The notes under the pieces are model-generated. The model had not been told where the DNA came from. It searched no databases and saw nothing but the letters and a program-made list of their open reading frames with translations. Positions 1-9,288 of a stretch of 64,000 nucleotides of DNA are shown piece by piece (the first letter of the stretch is position 1; every line of letters starts with the position of its first letter). Source of the DNA: Semisulcospira habei. Taxonomy: Eukaryota; Mollusca; Gastropoda; Semisulcospiridae. A program made the translations under genes and the position numbers. The stretch spans positions 179,816,198-179,880,197 of the forward strand of contig BTPG01000005.1 of assembly GCA_036245525.1 (NCBI GenBank). The letters are read 5' to 3'.

Positions 1-152
1 TACTCGTGCTGGTGCGTGCGTGCGTGAATGTGCGCGCGCGAGCGCACGTGCATTAATGCAGGGTCAGATCCACAAACGTGACAGCAAAATTGAATCTGAC
101 GTCAATAATTCTACTTTGCACATAGTAATCACAATCACGAGTAAATGCAAGG

Positions 153-291
153 AGTCATTTTCAGTCACTTAGGCCAAAAACGTACCTCACGGGTTTTTTT
201 TTTTTTTTTGTGTGTGTGTGTTTTTTTTTTTTTTTTTTTTTTTGTTGTTTTTTTTTTGTTTTGTTGCCGGCCTAAGTGGCTGAAAATGACT
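153..291. repeat. single foldback with T-rich loop
   Basis: Arms at 153-175 and 269-291 (AGTCATTTTCAGTCACTTAG and its complement) match at 22 of 23 positions. The loop is almost pure T with a short TG run. No other copy was seen in the window. The 73-codon open frame across it is an artefact of the T tract. Confidence 0.75.
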
Positions 292-329
292 GCACGAGCT
301 TCAAGACACCCCTGCTATGGTCTCACGAC

Positions 330-420
330 CTTCAGCTGCGTGCTGGTCTGTGATTTTGAACCTTAAACCCTTTGACTGCCAGTGGACGCATATTGTGTTT
401 TTAAAATCTTTGGTTTGTTA
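330..420. repeat. FB-D single arm and FB-A-like end fragment
   Basis: The stretch 337-363 carries one FB-D arm (GCTGGTCTGTGATTTTGAAC). It is followed by CCCTTTGACTGCCAGTGGAC, which matches the outer end of FB-A type elements. Both are truncated. Confidence 0.45.
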
Positions 421-509
421 ATTCTAGTCCAAAGAGCCCCTTGTTTGTTTATTTGTTTCGAAAAGTGTTTTTACCCTAAATATTAATAAATTGTGGCGTA
501 ATTAAAGGC

Positions 510-595
510 GATTAACTTCTTTTAGCCCGACGGCCGTATTTCTAAGCGTGCTTCATTCTTCCTTGGGTTGTTCTCTGCATTTCACACGGACCTTT
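510..595. repeat. FB-B terminus joined to Penelope-like tail fragment
   Basis: TTAACTTCTTTTAGCCCGAC (511-530) is the outer end of FB-B. At 540 it runs into TTCTAAGCGTGCTTCATTCT, which matches the Penelope-like segment at 36625-36675. The junction looks like an insertion into an FB-B copy whose other half is lost. Confidence 0.45.
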
Positions 596-710
596 GTGCA
601 AAGGAACATGGATACAACGTGATGTCAGCAATTGCGGGGGCTCATGAGGATCTATGCCTCTTGCGGTTGCATTAAAATGACTGCTTTTCGACAGCAAAGA
701 CTTAAAACTT
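596..710 (-). repeat. FB-A half copy
   Basis: The sequence contains GGAACATGGATACAA, then GGGGGCTCATGAGGATCTAT and GCCTCTTGC, i.e. one flank and one hairpin arm of FB-A. The other arm is missing, so no hairpin can form. Confidence 0.7.
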
Positions 711-865
711 AGACTAGGACCTAGAGCAGTACGTCGGCACACGAAGTGTCTCATGGACACTGTCTCCCCTACACTCATGTCAATCTTTGTCTCTTATTTT
801 AAGAGAGAACGTGCATGAGGGCTGTTCGACCCACTGACCCCTGGTGGGAATTACGTGTACATGTA

Positions 866-952
866 GAGGCCTACAGACGAGCAAAAGAAATGCGACATTT
901 TTGGAATCCAAAAAATGTCACATTTCTTTTCAGTGCTCGTCAGTATAGAACA
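866..952. mobile_element. FB-H (Tc1/mariner-like MITE) copy 1
   Basis: Arms ACGAGCAAAAGAAATGCGAC and its near complement meet around 908. The right end reads GCTCGTCAGTATA, the same terminus as the copies at 44058 and 49056. The left TA is less clear here. Internal deletion leaves a hairpin under 90 bp. Confidence 0.7.
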
Positions 953-1091
953 ACCATGAAAGATCAATGGTGTTGCCTGTCGGAGCCAAGCTGTGGCACC
1001 ATCCTTGAGCTATCAGCATTGTTTGTTTGTTGTTCGTTTTTTTAAACTGACCTGCTCCAGGTAATAAAAGTTGGCAGTTTGCAATATCTTC

Positions 1092-1304
1092 TTAACCCAT
1101 TCAGCCATGACGCACTACAGCAGGAGATGGGTCGACCATGATACTTCAAGGGTAGTGCAAGATTAGCTTGGCGCCTGTCAGTGCCAAGCTAATCTAGCAC
1201 TGCCCTTGAATTATCATGGTCGATCCATCTCCTGCAACTGGTGTATAGTCATTAGATGACACCTCCAAACTTTGGGGAAATAAGGCCGTCGGGCTAATAC
1301 TTAA
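1092..1304 (+). mobile_element. FB-B foldback element, full length
   Basis: Starts TTAACCCATTCAGCC and ends GGCCGTCGGGCTAATACTTAA. The hairpin arms (AGTGCAAGATTAGCTTGGCG and complement) surround a short loop near 1180. The outer flanks GACGCACTACAGCAGGAG and CTGCAACTGGTGTATAGTC match other FB-B copies. Confidence 0.85.
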
Positions 1305-1370
1305 TAAATGTTTTCAATAATGCTGCCAAAAAGGGGATAAGTTAAACTTCTTTTTTGTAGGAAGGAGAGC

Positions 1371-1420
1371 CCCCCCCCCCCACCCCACCCCCCCCCCCCC
1401 CCACCTCCCCCACCCCCCAT
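1371..1420. repeat. C-rich tract
   Basis: About 50 bases almost all C, broken by a few A and T. Simple sequence; a possible i-motif or G-quadruplex on the minus strand. Confidence 0.8.
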
Positions 1421-1712
1421 CCTTTCTTTCCCCGCGATGTGCACGAGGGGAAGTAGAAAACCTCTGTCACGTGTTGTGTCTACTCACATGGACTCTAAAG
1501 GGAAGGGGAAAATATCTTAGCTGAGAACCTGTGGTATCGGCCAATTCTGGCAGTCAAAACGCCACTTCAGTGTCAGCCTCAGTATATCGCGGTACCCGTG
1601 ATCCATAAATTCAGACCGCGCTATTCGCAATCGCGTTATTGTTAGTGCTGAATGTGCATAGACTTGTGAAGAAGAAGGGGGAAAACCCCACCTGGTAAGC
1701 AAAAATATAATC

Positions 1713-1790
1713 GGGCCTACGTCAGCCGTAAATGGTCCGCGCATGGCGGCTGTGCGCGGGCCAGCTAAGGCTGACGTTGGTCCGTGCATC
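1713..1790. repeat. FB-K foldback abutting (AAT)n
   Basis: GGGCCTACGTCAGCC (1714-1728) pairs with GGCTGACGTTGGTCC (1769-1783). The interior carries CCGCGCATGGCGGCTGTGCG. The element is followed at once by an AAT array. Confidence 0.6.
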
Positions 1791-1882
<92 letters not shown>

Positions 1883-1890
1883 GTAATAAT
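1791..1890. repeat. (AAT)n microsatellite
   Basis: About 33 units of TAA with one CAA and one TAG interruption. Long poly-Asn and poly-Tyr frames across it are artefacts. Confidence 0.95.
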
Positions 1891-2006
1891 TGCCCGAGCA
1901 TCTTTTGCTCACCCGTGGGTATAGCCAGGGAGTTGCGCGCTTTAGGTCTGATGCTGCGGTGTACTGGAGCGCGAGATACTGAGCAACTGACACTGTGTCG
2001 TTCGCT

Positions 2007-2224
2007 TTAAACCCGTTCGCTGCCGAGGAAATCTCAGCACCACCCAACTGCAAGAGGTATAGATCCTCATGAGCCCCCGCAGTTGCCGGGGCTCATGAGG
2101 ATCTATGCCTCTTGCTGACACCACTTTGGATCCGCGCTCCTCAGAAAACTAAGACATTTTTGGTGTTGAATTAACAAACAAATGCAGAACCACAATCTGC
2201 GTCCTCTGGCACTGAACGGGTTAA
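2007..2224 (+). mobile_element. FB-A foldback element, full length
   Basis: Bounded by TTAA at both ends, with ACCCGTTCGCTGCC at the left and GGCACTGAACGGG at the right. The central hairpin has arms of about 30 bp around CCCCCGCAGTTGCCGGGG and contains ATAGATCCTCATGAGC. A good reference copy. Confidence 0.88.
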
Positions 2225-2251
2225 CGTCCCGACAACAGTAATTAAAGGCGA

Positions 2252-2442
2252 TTAACTCATTCAGCCCGACGGCCTTATCTTCCAAATGCTGGAGGCGTCA
2301 TCTAAGGACAATGAACCAGTTGCAGGAGATGGATCGACCATAATTCAAGGGCAGTGCCAGAATAGCTAATCTGGCACTACTCTTGAATTATCATGGTCGA
2401 CTCATCTCCTGCTGTAGTGCGTCAGGGCTGAATGGGTTTTAA
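2252..2442 (-). mobile_element. FB-B foldback element
   Basis: Starts TTAACTCATTCAGCCCGACG and ends GTCAGGGCTGAATGGG before TTAA. The hairpin loop and part of the arms are deleted relative to the copy at 23918. It follows the FB-A copy at 2007 by only 27 bp. The bases just before it (TAATTAAAGGCGAT) also precede the FB-B end at 511, so flank and insertion may have been duplicated together. Confidence 0.82.
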
Positions 2443-2544
2443 AAAAAACTTTGTTGAGACAAAATAACATCAGGCTCGAAAATTTACCAGGTATATATAA
2501 ACGACGTTTTAATTAAAGCATCACAGTTTCAACCGTTAGGATTA

Positions 2545-2672
2545 GTTGTATTACGAGTTAAGAGAGGTCAGGGGGTCAATGTCGGAGGTAAGAGCCGAGG
2601 GCTCCGACATTGACCCCCCTGATCGGACCCGAAAGGCAAGAATCACTGGCAAAGCCTAACTTGTAATTCAAC
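2545..2672. repeat. single foldback with nested arms
   Basis: Outer arms GTTGTATTACGAGTTA (2545-2560) and TAACTTGTAATTCAAC (2657-2672) match at 13 of 16. An inner near-perfect hairpin uses TCAGGGGGTCAATGTCGGAG from 2569. No second copy was noticed. Confidence 0.6.
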
Positions 2673-3190
2673 GATGCTGTCTTCAACTGCACTAAGTATA
2701 AGCGCGAAGTGTACCCTTGAAAGGACCCCAAACTTTACGTGTGACGTAGAGATTCAGGGACTGTACATCTCCATACTTCCGACTTTCAGTCAACAACCTC
2801 TCGTGAACTGCATTCGCCTGGATTTTCTCTCTCATGTATTTTTTTTTTTCAATTTAACACATTTGCTTTCATTCTTTTGTATGAAATTGGTAATATATGC
2901 CGAACACAACGCTTGCATATAGTATTTTGTTGCGTAACCCCCCAAATTTGTAGTTATCCGGCTTTTTGTTTCTTTACCGTTTCGAATACGGTCAGTACGG
3001 GATAGGGCCTTCGCTTTAGTTGAATATTCCTGTCGTTGATATCATCTAACTTTTCCAGGTAACTGGTGAAAGCGGTATCACAGAACACCAATTCTTTTTG
3101 TTGTGTAGCCACATAAATTATTTATTTATTGGCATATTTTTGTTTGGAGGTTTGACTGAATGAAGATTAGGGTGTGTTTGTACCGTGAAA
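2673..3190. other. no recognisable feature
   Basis: AT-rich, apparently unique sequence. Short open frames here have no recognisable domain. Confidence 0.5.
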
Positions 3191-3193
3191 TGT

Positions 3194-3275
3194 GATTGGC
3201 CACAGATTTATTTGCTTATCACATGTTACCTTGGTAACAGGTGACAAGGGGACTCCCGTTGCCATGACAACGGGC
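3194..3275. promoter_or_regulatory. candidate paired X-box motifs with CCAAT box
   Basis: GTTACCTTGGTAAC (3225-3238) is a perfect 14-base palindrome, and GTTGCCATGACAAC (3258-3271) is 20 bp downstream. Both match the RFX-factor X-box form GTTRCC-N-RGYAAC loosely to well. GATTGGC (inverted CCAAT) lies at 3195-3201. In animals this grouping occurs in promoters driven by RFX with NF-Y. No gene start is visible nearby, so a regulatory role is inference. Confidence 0.35.
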
Positions 3276-3431
3276 GACCAGGGGAAAAATCGAATAGAGC
3301 CAGGCTAATGAGACAAGTGTAAAGAGACAGAAAGAAGACAATATAATATGTCATAGCTCGGTAGGAAAACTGTTATACTATTTATGTAGTTGTTAATTAT
3401 TACTTTTCTCAATAATAGTGCATGACGTGTC

Positions 3432-3503
3432 TTTTTTTCCTTGTGTGTATGTGTGCGTGCGTGTGTGTTTGTGTGCTTGCGTGCGTGAGTGTGTGTGTGT
3501 GTC

Positions 3504-3570
<67 letters not shown>
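3432..3570. repeat. (TG)n microsatellite
   Basis: Long TG dinucleotide run with TGCG and GAGT interruptions. Confidence 0.95.
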
Positions 3571-3573
<3 letters not shown>

Positions 3574-3985
3574 TTCACCAGTGAGTGAAAAGACGATAAA
3601 TGAAATTATAATTCTTAATGCTTAATTATGGAGGTTGTGGGCATGTTTGTGACGAAAAAAAAAAAAAGAGCATGGAGTATTGACCGCAGCGCGCAATACG
3701 CTGATGCTGGCTGACGTGTAGTAGTATACGACAGAGGCCAGTAACTCGTCGTGTTTGGTGCGAACCGGTGCATTCCAGCCCAGCAGACGACAGACGGATG
3801 TGACTCTCCACTTGTGGAGCGGTAATGACGGGGTTCCGGTGTCATGGTAATACAAATCATCCGTTTGCTGATCAATGCCGGCTAGCGCACAGCAGCTACA
3901 CAGTCATCTAACAAAGGCATATCCTAGATTGAACTATAAAGTAAGACAGATAGCTTTAACTGAAGGGCATACAGATCCCCGTTAT
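3571..3985. other. no recognisable feature
   Basis: Mixed sequence with a short A tract at 3655-3667. No domain, repeat family or RNA gene recognised. Confidence 0.45.
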
Positions 3986-3989
3986 AACA

Positions 3990-4140
3990 CTTTGGCTGTC
4001 GATAGAGCTTCATCTTTGTCGAGGCGATTCCTGCAGGAATCTCCTCGACAAAAGTGCGCTACCCTCGACTGTCGGTAGCGCTTTTTGTCGAGGCGATTCC
4101 GACGGGAATCGCCTCGGCAGAAAGCGCTACCGACAGCCAA
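3990..4140. mobile_element. FB-C foldback, two hairpins in tandem
   Basis: A first hairpin (about 3990-4050) and a second (about 4068-4135) both use the FB-C arm TTGTCGAGGCGATTCC. The second is nearly perfect. The pair starts CTTTGGCTGTCG and ends CGACAGCCAAAAG, so it looks like one element whose hairpin has been duplicated. Confidence 0.8.
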
Positions 4141-4475
4141 AAGAAATACGAGTGAAATTTTGAAGGAATTTATTTTGCTTTCTGATAGTACGTTAGTCTT
4201 CTTCAAATGCACACGGGCCATATTTAGCAGACGGAAAGACAAAGATAAATTAAATTCAGAATCAGCAATACGGAAATTTCCTTAGTTCCATAATCAAGCC
4301 CTTCTTAACATAAATTACAAACTGGATGTGTCATGTTTCGATTGCCGGAGAACTGGCTACTCAAGGTGGGTATCCCCTTGTATTCTCTCTTCAAAGCCAA
4401 ATTACATTCGTGTATAAATGTGTGATGAGAATGCCGATCAATTTCTCAGTGTAAGTGTTTTGAAAAGGTATATGT
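4141..4475. other. no recognisable feature
   Basis: AT-rich unique-looking sequence. Confidence 0.4.
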
Positions 4476-4477
4476 GT

Positions 4478-4599
4478 TTGGGCTCATGCGGATCTATGTC
4501 TTTTGCCGAGTTTCTCGGATGGTTTTGGCTTTTGGTCGTTGAGTGAACAAAGACGTCAGAAACAACAATTGTACGTGCAGTGGCAGGGAAGGGGTTAAA
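4478..4599 (+). repeat. FB-A right half
   Basis: Begins within the right hairpin arm (GGCTCATGCGGATCTATGTC) and continues to the normal end GTGGCAGGGAAGGGGTTAA. The left half is absent. Confidence 0.75.
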
Positions 4600-4774
4600 T
4601 CCTAATAATTAACTAATTCACTAATTTGAACTGGCATGCCAGATCCATTTTATGCTGTGGCAGATCAGTGAGCTGAATGCATGGGATGCTCATAAATTGT
4701 GTTGTGAACCGAAAGCACTAACACTATTCAACCTCTGTCGTTGCGTCAGTGACCATGCATGTTGTACTGAAGAT

Positions 4775-5160
4775 CAGACCGACGTCCGCACAGAGACGTG
4801 CGCGGGGCGACTAAGTGCGGCCGACGTCCGCCCCGCCGTTAGTTCCATCTTTCATCTGGTAAATGCGGGGTCAATTCATGACTGGCAGCCAAATTCCCGC
4901 TGGAAATCTGTCTTCTGTTGGGTAAAAACCCGCCAAATGTTTTTACAGGAGATGTAAGTGGAAGTGGCAGATGTCGGAAACCCGAAACCCTGTATTTGTT
5001 TTTTACCTTCGCGATGCCAGTGCAACACGCCAAAATGATTCGAGGTCGAGTCAAAAATCACATATGTGCACACGCCAAAATGGCGTGTTACTCCACTAAC
5101 GCAAAATCGCCACGCCAAAGTGCCCAGGGCCCGATAGATCGGGCGTACGGTCCATAATAA
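4775..5160. other. short inverted and direct repeats, no gene
   Basis: CCGACGTCCGC occurs twice (about 4780 and 4825) and flanks a GC-rich inverted segment related to FB-K. At about 5075-5100 ACACGCCAAAATGGCGTGT is an inverted repeat, and CACGCCAAA occurs three times. No coding signal recognised. Confidence 0.4.
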
Positions 5161-5397
5161 TGGCAAACTGTTCACTATCCTTTTATATTATTATATTATT
5201 ATTCCTTTTTTCAGTTTTGCTTTTTATTTGACAAGGAAGTAGATGGAAGGTGTGGGGAAGAGATGGGGTGGTTTAACGTAGTGTGTGATTCTGCGTGTGT
5301 CTGAGAGAGGGTGTGCTCTTGTACTGTGCATGTGCATGTGCAGCGAGTCCAGTGTTTGTTGTTTTTTTTCTGGAGAACGGCGCTTTGTAAGAACTAG

Positions 5398-5465
5398 TTT
5401 TTTTATTATTATTATTACTATTATTATTATTATTTTTTATTATTAATTATTATTATTATTATCAA

Positions 5466-5498
<33 letters not shown>

Positions 5499-5514
5499 TT
5501 AATTATTGATATTA

Positions 5515-5554
<40 letters not shown>

Positions 5555-5562
5555 GTTTTATT
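5398..5562. repeat. (ATT)n imperfect microsatellite
   Basis: About 165 bases of TTA units with many AAT and TTT interruptions. Confidence 0.9.
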
Positions 5563-5607
5563 TTAATTTTGTTTTTAAAGATTTACACTGGGGGATGGAA
5601 GTTGAGG

Positions 5608-5720
5608 ATTAACCTGTTAACTGCCAGTTGACGCAGACTGTGTCTCTACAATCTTCGTTAACTAATTGGAGACGCGCCGCGTAACTGTATGCGATACGTC
5701 TCCATTGAGTTAATTCACAA
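5608..5720 (-). repeat. FB-A end fragment
   Basis: TTAACCTGTTAACTGCCAGT then GACGCAGACTGTGTCTCTAC matches the minus-orientation start of FB-A copies such as 5968 and 46717. It is cut before the hairpin. Confidence 0.55.
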
Positions 5721-5737
5721 CCACACAAACTAGCTGC

Positions 5738-5805
5738 ATTGTATTACAATGAAAATCTGGCTTTAGAAAGGACTTCCTGTCGTTTGTCTTCACAAGGCAG
5801 CGTAG
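5738..5805. repeat. FB-E half element
   Basis: CATTGTATTACAATGAAAAT at the apex, then one arm ending CTTTAGAAAGGACTTCC and CTTCACAAGGCAG, as in the copy at 62503. The left arm is missing. Confidence 0.55.
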
Positions 5806-5967
5806 TCATATTTATGGAACGAGATATACTTTAATTAGACTCGCCAACTCCCGCAGGACGATAGGAACTTTATCCCTACACGCTTTGAAGAAGAACTTTT
5901 GGCTCCAGCATGTCTTACCGCTCTTTTTATTTTTGTTTTTCGCTTTTACAGTGCGGCATTATCCTTT

Positions 5968-6182
5968 CAACCCGTTCAGTTGACGCAGACTGTGTGTTCT
6001 GCCATCTTCGTTAATTCAATACAACAAAATAATTCTACCTGTCCCAGGAACATGGATTCAAAGTGGTGTCAGAAAGAGGAACAGATTCTTATGAGCCCCC
6101 GCGACTGCGGGGGCTCATGAGGATCTATACCTCTTTCAGTTGGGTGGCGTTTACATTTTCTCGGCTCTGAGCGGGTTGACGT
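5968..6182 (-). mobile_element. FB-A foldback element
   Basis: Starts CAACCCGTTCAGTTGACGCA and ends TTCTCGGCTCTGAGCGGGTTG. The hairpin GAGCCCCCGCGACTGCGGGGGCTC is intact. The bounding TTAA sites have decayed to TCAA and TTGA. Confidence 0.82.
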
Positions 6183-6348
6183 GATATCGTATGTTTCAAA
6201 ACTGATACGTTTTTTTTTTTATTAGAGTAGTTCAAAGCAAAGTTACGTAGTTCAAAGCAAAGTTAAAAACTAACCTTTTCTCGCAGACTTTCATGTGATC
6301 TCTACGGTTTTCTGTACAACCCCTCCCCCCCCCCCCCCACACCCTGCA

Positions 6349-6430
6349 GACTGTGTGTGTGTGTGTGTGTGCGCGTATGTGCTTGTGTGTGTGCGTGTGT
6401 GTGTGCGTGTGTGCGTGTGTGCGTGTGTGT
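6349..6430. repeat. (TG)n microsatellite
   Basis: TG run with GCGTA and GCGT interruptions, following a short C tract at 6322-6337. Confidence 0.93.
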
Positions 6431-6439
6431 CGTTTTCGC

Positions 6440-6508
6440 CTGCACATTGAGTTATATTATAAATATGAAAAATGCGCCATATAAAATACCATGTATTATT
6501 ATTATTAT
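6440..6508 (+). repeat. LINE/SINE 3' tail fragment ending in (ATT)n
   Basis: The segment CATTGAGTTATATTATAAAT to ATGCGCCATATAAAATACCA matches the tail of the SINE at 13855-13915. It ends in short ATT repeats, as LINE-type 3' ends often do. Confidence 0.65.
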
Positions 6509-6587
6509 GTTCGTGGCCTACTTTCGCTCTCTGTGAGTTTGTGTGCTCACGTACAGGCTTTCTCTGAGCATGCTATGTACAAGACGA

Positions 6588-6720
6588 CATAGATGGATCG
6601 ACCATGACAGCTCAAGGGATGGACCTGAATAGCCGGCTCGGCGCCTTAAAAAGAGGCGCCAAGATAATCAGGCATATCCCTTGAGCTATCTCGGTCGAGC
6701 CATCTCCCACAACTGGCAAC
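6588..6720. repeat. diverged FB-B/FB-F foldback
   Basis: GGATCGACCATGACAGCTCA starts one arm. The arms meet at GGCGCCTTAAAAAGAGGCGCC, and the other arm ends GCTATCTCGGTCGAGCCATC. The hairpin text has diverged from both families. Confidence 0.65.
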
Positions 6721-6911
6721 GGACACGAAAACGCTCACTGAGTGCACTCCAATATCTGAATGCAGCGGCCTTCAGGCAGCAAACTAGTTAGCACGTAATA
6801 CGTTTGGACGAGACGTTAAACACCAGAAAAGCTAGCGATAATTATTTTATTAGCTGAGCTCTTGTTCCTACCATCTGTTAACGTTGCTGTTCTGGAAGGA
6901 CTTAGATTCCG

Positions 6912-6971
6912 AATTCAGACAAACACTCAGACAACGGACTGACGTCCGTTGTCTGAGTGTTTGTCTGAATT
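6912..6971. repeat. perfect 28-bp-arm hairpin
   Basis: Arms 6912-6939 and 6944-6971 are exact complements (AATTCAGACAAACACTCAGA onward) with a 4-base loop TGAC. No other copy was noticed. A perfect hairpin implies recent origin or conversion. Confidence 0.85.
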
Positions 6972-6979
6972 TTGCCGGG

Positions 6980-7440
6980 CAGGCAGGCAAGCTGACGCGC
7001 AGACAGATTTCAGGGTCGTTCAGTGCGTGGAAGACTGCGCTCGGCCGGAATAGCCCCTACACCCTCCATCCCACCATGGCCGTTTTCCCAGAGTTCCTGT
7101 TCATGAAACCGTAGTACCAACATCGGCAGATCGTTCATTGGCTGGTTGGTATGACTGAAATGTCCTCTATTCTGTATTTTAGTTTCCAAACCGAACCAAT
7201 CTTGAATGTGCCTTTCTCTGTGAAGTAAACAAATTGCTGAACAAACGGATAGCCATTGACATACAAACAGAAAGACTATCGGCCAGTCGACAGGCAAATA
7301 ACAAACTGCACACTAAAAGAAGAATGAGCGCCAAGAGGAAAACAAGTGAGAAAATAATCAATAAACAAAAAAGCACGCTTTAAAATGGTCGGTTGCTCAA
7401 CCGGTTGCAACAAGACTTTCGTAAGACGTGACTGTGGTGC
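6980..7440. other. no recognisable feature
   Basis: Overlapping short frames exist on both strands, but none shows a recognisable domain. Confidence 0.4.
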
Positions 7441-7444
7441 TTGT

Positions 7445-7473
7445 GAAAAAAAAAAAAAAAAAAAAAAAAAAAA
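7445..7473. repeat. A homopolymer
   Basis: About 29 consecutive A. It could be a retroposed poly-A tail, but no body was recognised upstream. Confidence 0.9.
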
Positions 7474-7499
7474 CAGAACATTGAATGTATGTCGCAAGT

Positions 7500-7845
7500 C
7501 GATCTGATAATGAAAATAAACGTCAGACTTATTATGGATGCTGCAACTGCATGCTAATTTAATTTATAGTTCACACAACAAGTTGATAATCATTACAATT
7601 ACAAAATAATAATGTACTGGAATGATATATGGAAATATATTAGTATAAATTAACTGCAAACAAATGACTTATCGTCTCGCAGGTGAAGATACCATTTAGA
7701 AAAACACATTCAATATCAAGAAATACACTCAGCGCAGACAGTAGGGAGAATTAAAAACAAACAAAAAACAAGCAAACAAACAAACAAACAAACAGGTGCA
7801 TGGAGCCAAAGGTAATCAGAAACATTAGCACCAGAAAAAAGAGGA
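7500..7845. other. AT-rich, ends in (AAAC)n
   Basis: No gene recognised. A short AAAC-type repeat lies at about 7755-7795. Confidence 0.5.
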
Positions 7846-7923
7846 AAGGGTGATCCTGGGAACTAAAATGTAGTTGTCGCCACCCAAGTCCTTCAGGGCA
7901 GACCCGGGTGGTGGACAGTTTGA

Positions 7924-8122
7924 GTCCTTAACTGCTGGGACAAGGCGAACTCTACACATCTGCAAGAAACTTAAATCCTCATGAGCCCTCACAGTCTCTT
8001 GTCGGTCCTGTGTTCTTGTGCCCAGTTTTGGTCCCATTTTATGTGTGTTCTTCATGCGAATATTATTGGTAAGTGTGCAGTGGTTTCAGACGCAAAATCC
8101 TTGATCACTGGCAGCAAGGGGG
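7924..8122 (-). repeat. FB-A' element, hairpin lost
   Basis: CCTTAACTGCTGGGACAAGG at the left and CTTGATCACTGGCAGCAAGG at the right are the A' ends, seen in reverse order at 17782. Only one arm of the hairpin remains (AAATCCTCATGAGCCC). Confidence 0.65.
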
Positions 8123-8124
8123 GT

Positions 8125-8425
8125 TTAAATAAGAAAGGCAGCGCAAGACAGTTGGCTAAATTTGCGAAAATTTAGTATTTTATTTTGTCTTGGTTGTTAC
8201 AAACCGTGTTTTCTCTTCTTTTTCTGTTGGGTGCTATTCCCAAATATAATGACAGGAAGCCGCGCGCAAATATATATAAGGATATATAATATAACAATTT
8301 GGTTATCATCGTGTGCTGACCGCCGCGCCATCAAAATCCAGGAATAGCTGTGACGCAGAAAGCTTCCCCGATAATTGCTATCTTCTGGGGGACAGCGCAA
8401 TCACACCTCACACAACCTCGTACGC
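8125..8425. other. no recognisable feature
   Basis: Unique-looking AT-rich sequence with several ATATA runs near 8270-8290. Confidence 0.4.
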
Positions 8426-8429
8426 TTTA

Positions 8430-8575
8430 TGACCCACTCAAGCCGAGGAAAGATGTACAGTACTTCTGCAGGGACCACAAGAGGCATAGATCCTCATGAG
8501 CCCCTGCAACAGCAGGGGCTCATGAGAATCTACGCCTCTTGCTATCCGATGGTTCACACCTGTAGACCAATATAA
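8430..8575 (+). repeat. FB-A foldback, ends diverged
   Basis: The hairpin is intact (arms about 30 bp, apex CCCCTGCAACAGCAGGGG), with AAGCCGAGGAAAGATGTACA at its left. The TTAA ends are not recognisable. Confidence 0.7.
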
Positions 8576-8614
8576 CTCTCTATTTCACAAGATAAATGCG
8601 GACACAATCTGTTC

Positions 8615-8682
8615 GCAAAGAGGTATGGATTTTCATAAGCACATGCACAGAGGCTCATGAGAATCTATGCCTCCTGCAGATA
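8615..8682. repeat. FB-A hairpin only, degraded
   Basis: AAAGAGGTATGGATTTTCAT and GGCTCATGAGAATCTATGCC form a mismatched hairpin. Flanks are lost. Confidence 0.6.
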
Positions 8683-8825
8683 GAGGGAATCTGTGATTCG
8701 GACACTGCTTGCGCAGTCCACTACGAATGAGTCCGAGATGTCATGTGAGTGATATCCGAGAATAAACCGTTCGGACAAGCCAGCTTCGCTGACCTCTCGG
8801 CCGCTAGGCTAACAACTCAAGGGGA

Positions 8826-8865
8826 AGATGGACGGGTGGGGGTGGGGGTGGGGGTGGGGGGATGA
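8826..8865 (+). repeat. (GGGGGT)n, G-quadruplex-prone
   Basis: Four or more runs of five to six G separated by T. A G-quadruplex could form; function unknown. Confidence 0.8.
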
Positions 8866-8960
8866 AGGTGTCACGGGGTGCTGTTGGTGTAGTCCTATGC
8901 AACAGCAGGGTATTTTCTGTGTTTTCAGGCTAGCTGATTTTTCTTCTCATTGGTCCATGC

Positions 8961-9179
8961 TTAACCCGTACAGTGCCGGAGCAAATTTGAACGCCAGACA
9001 AATGCAAGAGGTATAGATCCTCATGAGCCCCCGCATTTGCGGGGGCTCATGAGGAGCTATGTCTCTTGCTGACACCACTTTTGAATCCTTGTTGCTGGGG
9101 CACGTAGAAGTTGTTGGTGTTGTGAATTAACGAAGATTGCAGAAACACACTCTGCGTCAGCTGACACTTAACGGGTTAA
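8961..9179 (+). mobile_element. FB-A foldback element, full length
   Basis: TTAA at both ends, ACCCGTACAGTGCC-like left end and GACACTTAACGGG right end. The hairpin is near perfect with apex CCCCCGCATTTGCGGGGG. Confidence 0.88.
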
Positions 9180-9288
9180 AAAGTCTAGTCCACACAGAAT
9201 AAAATGAAGAACTAAACTAAAAAGAACTGGCAAGACATGCTGGAGCCAATGACATTCCTTATCGGCGTGGCGGAGTTTTCGAGTCTGA

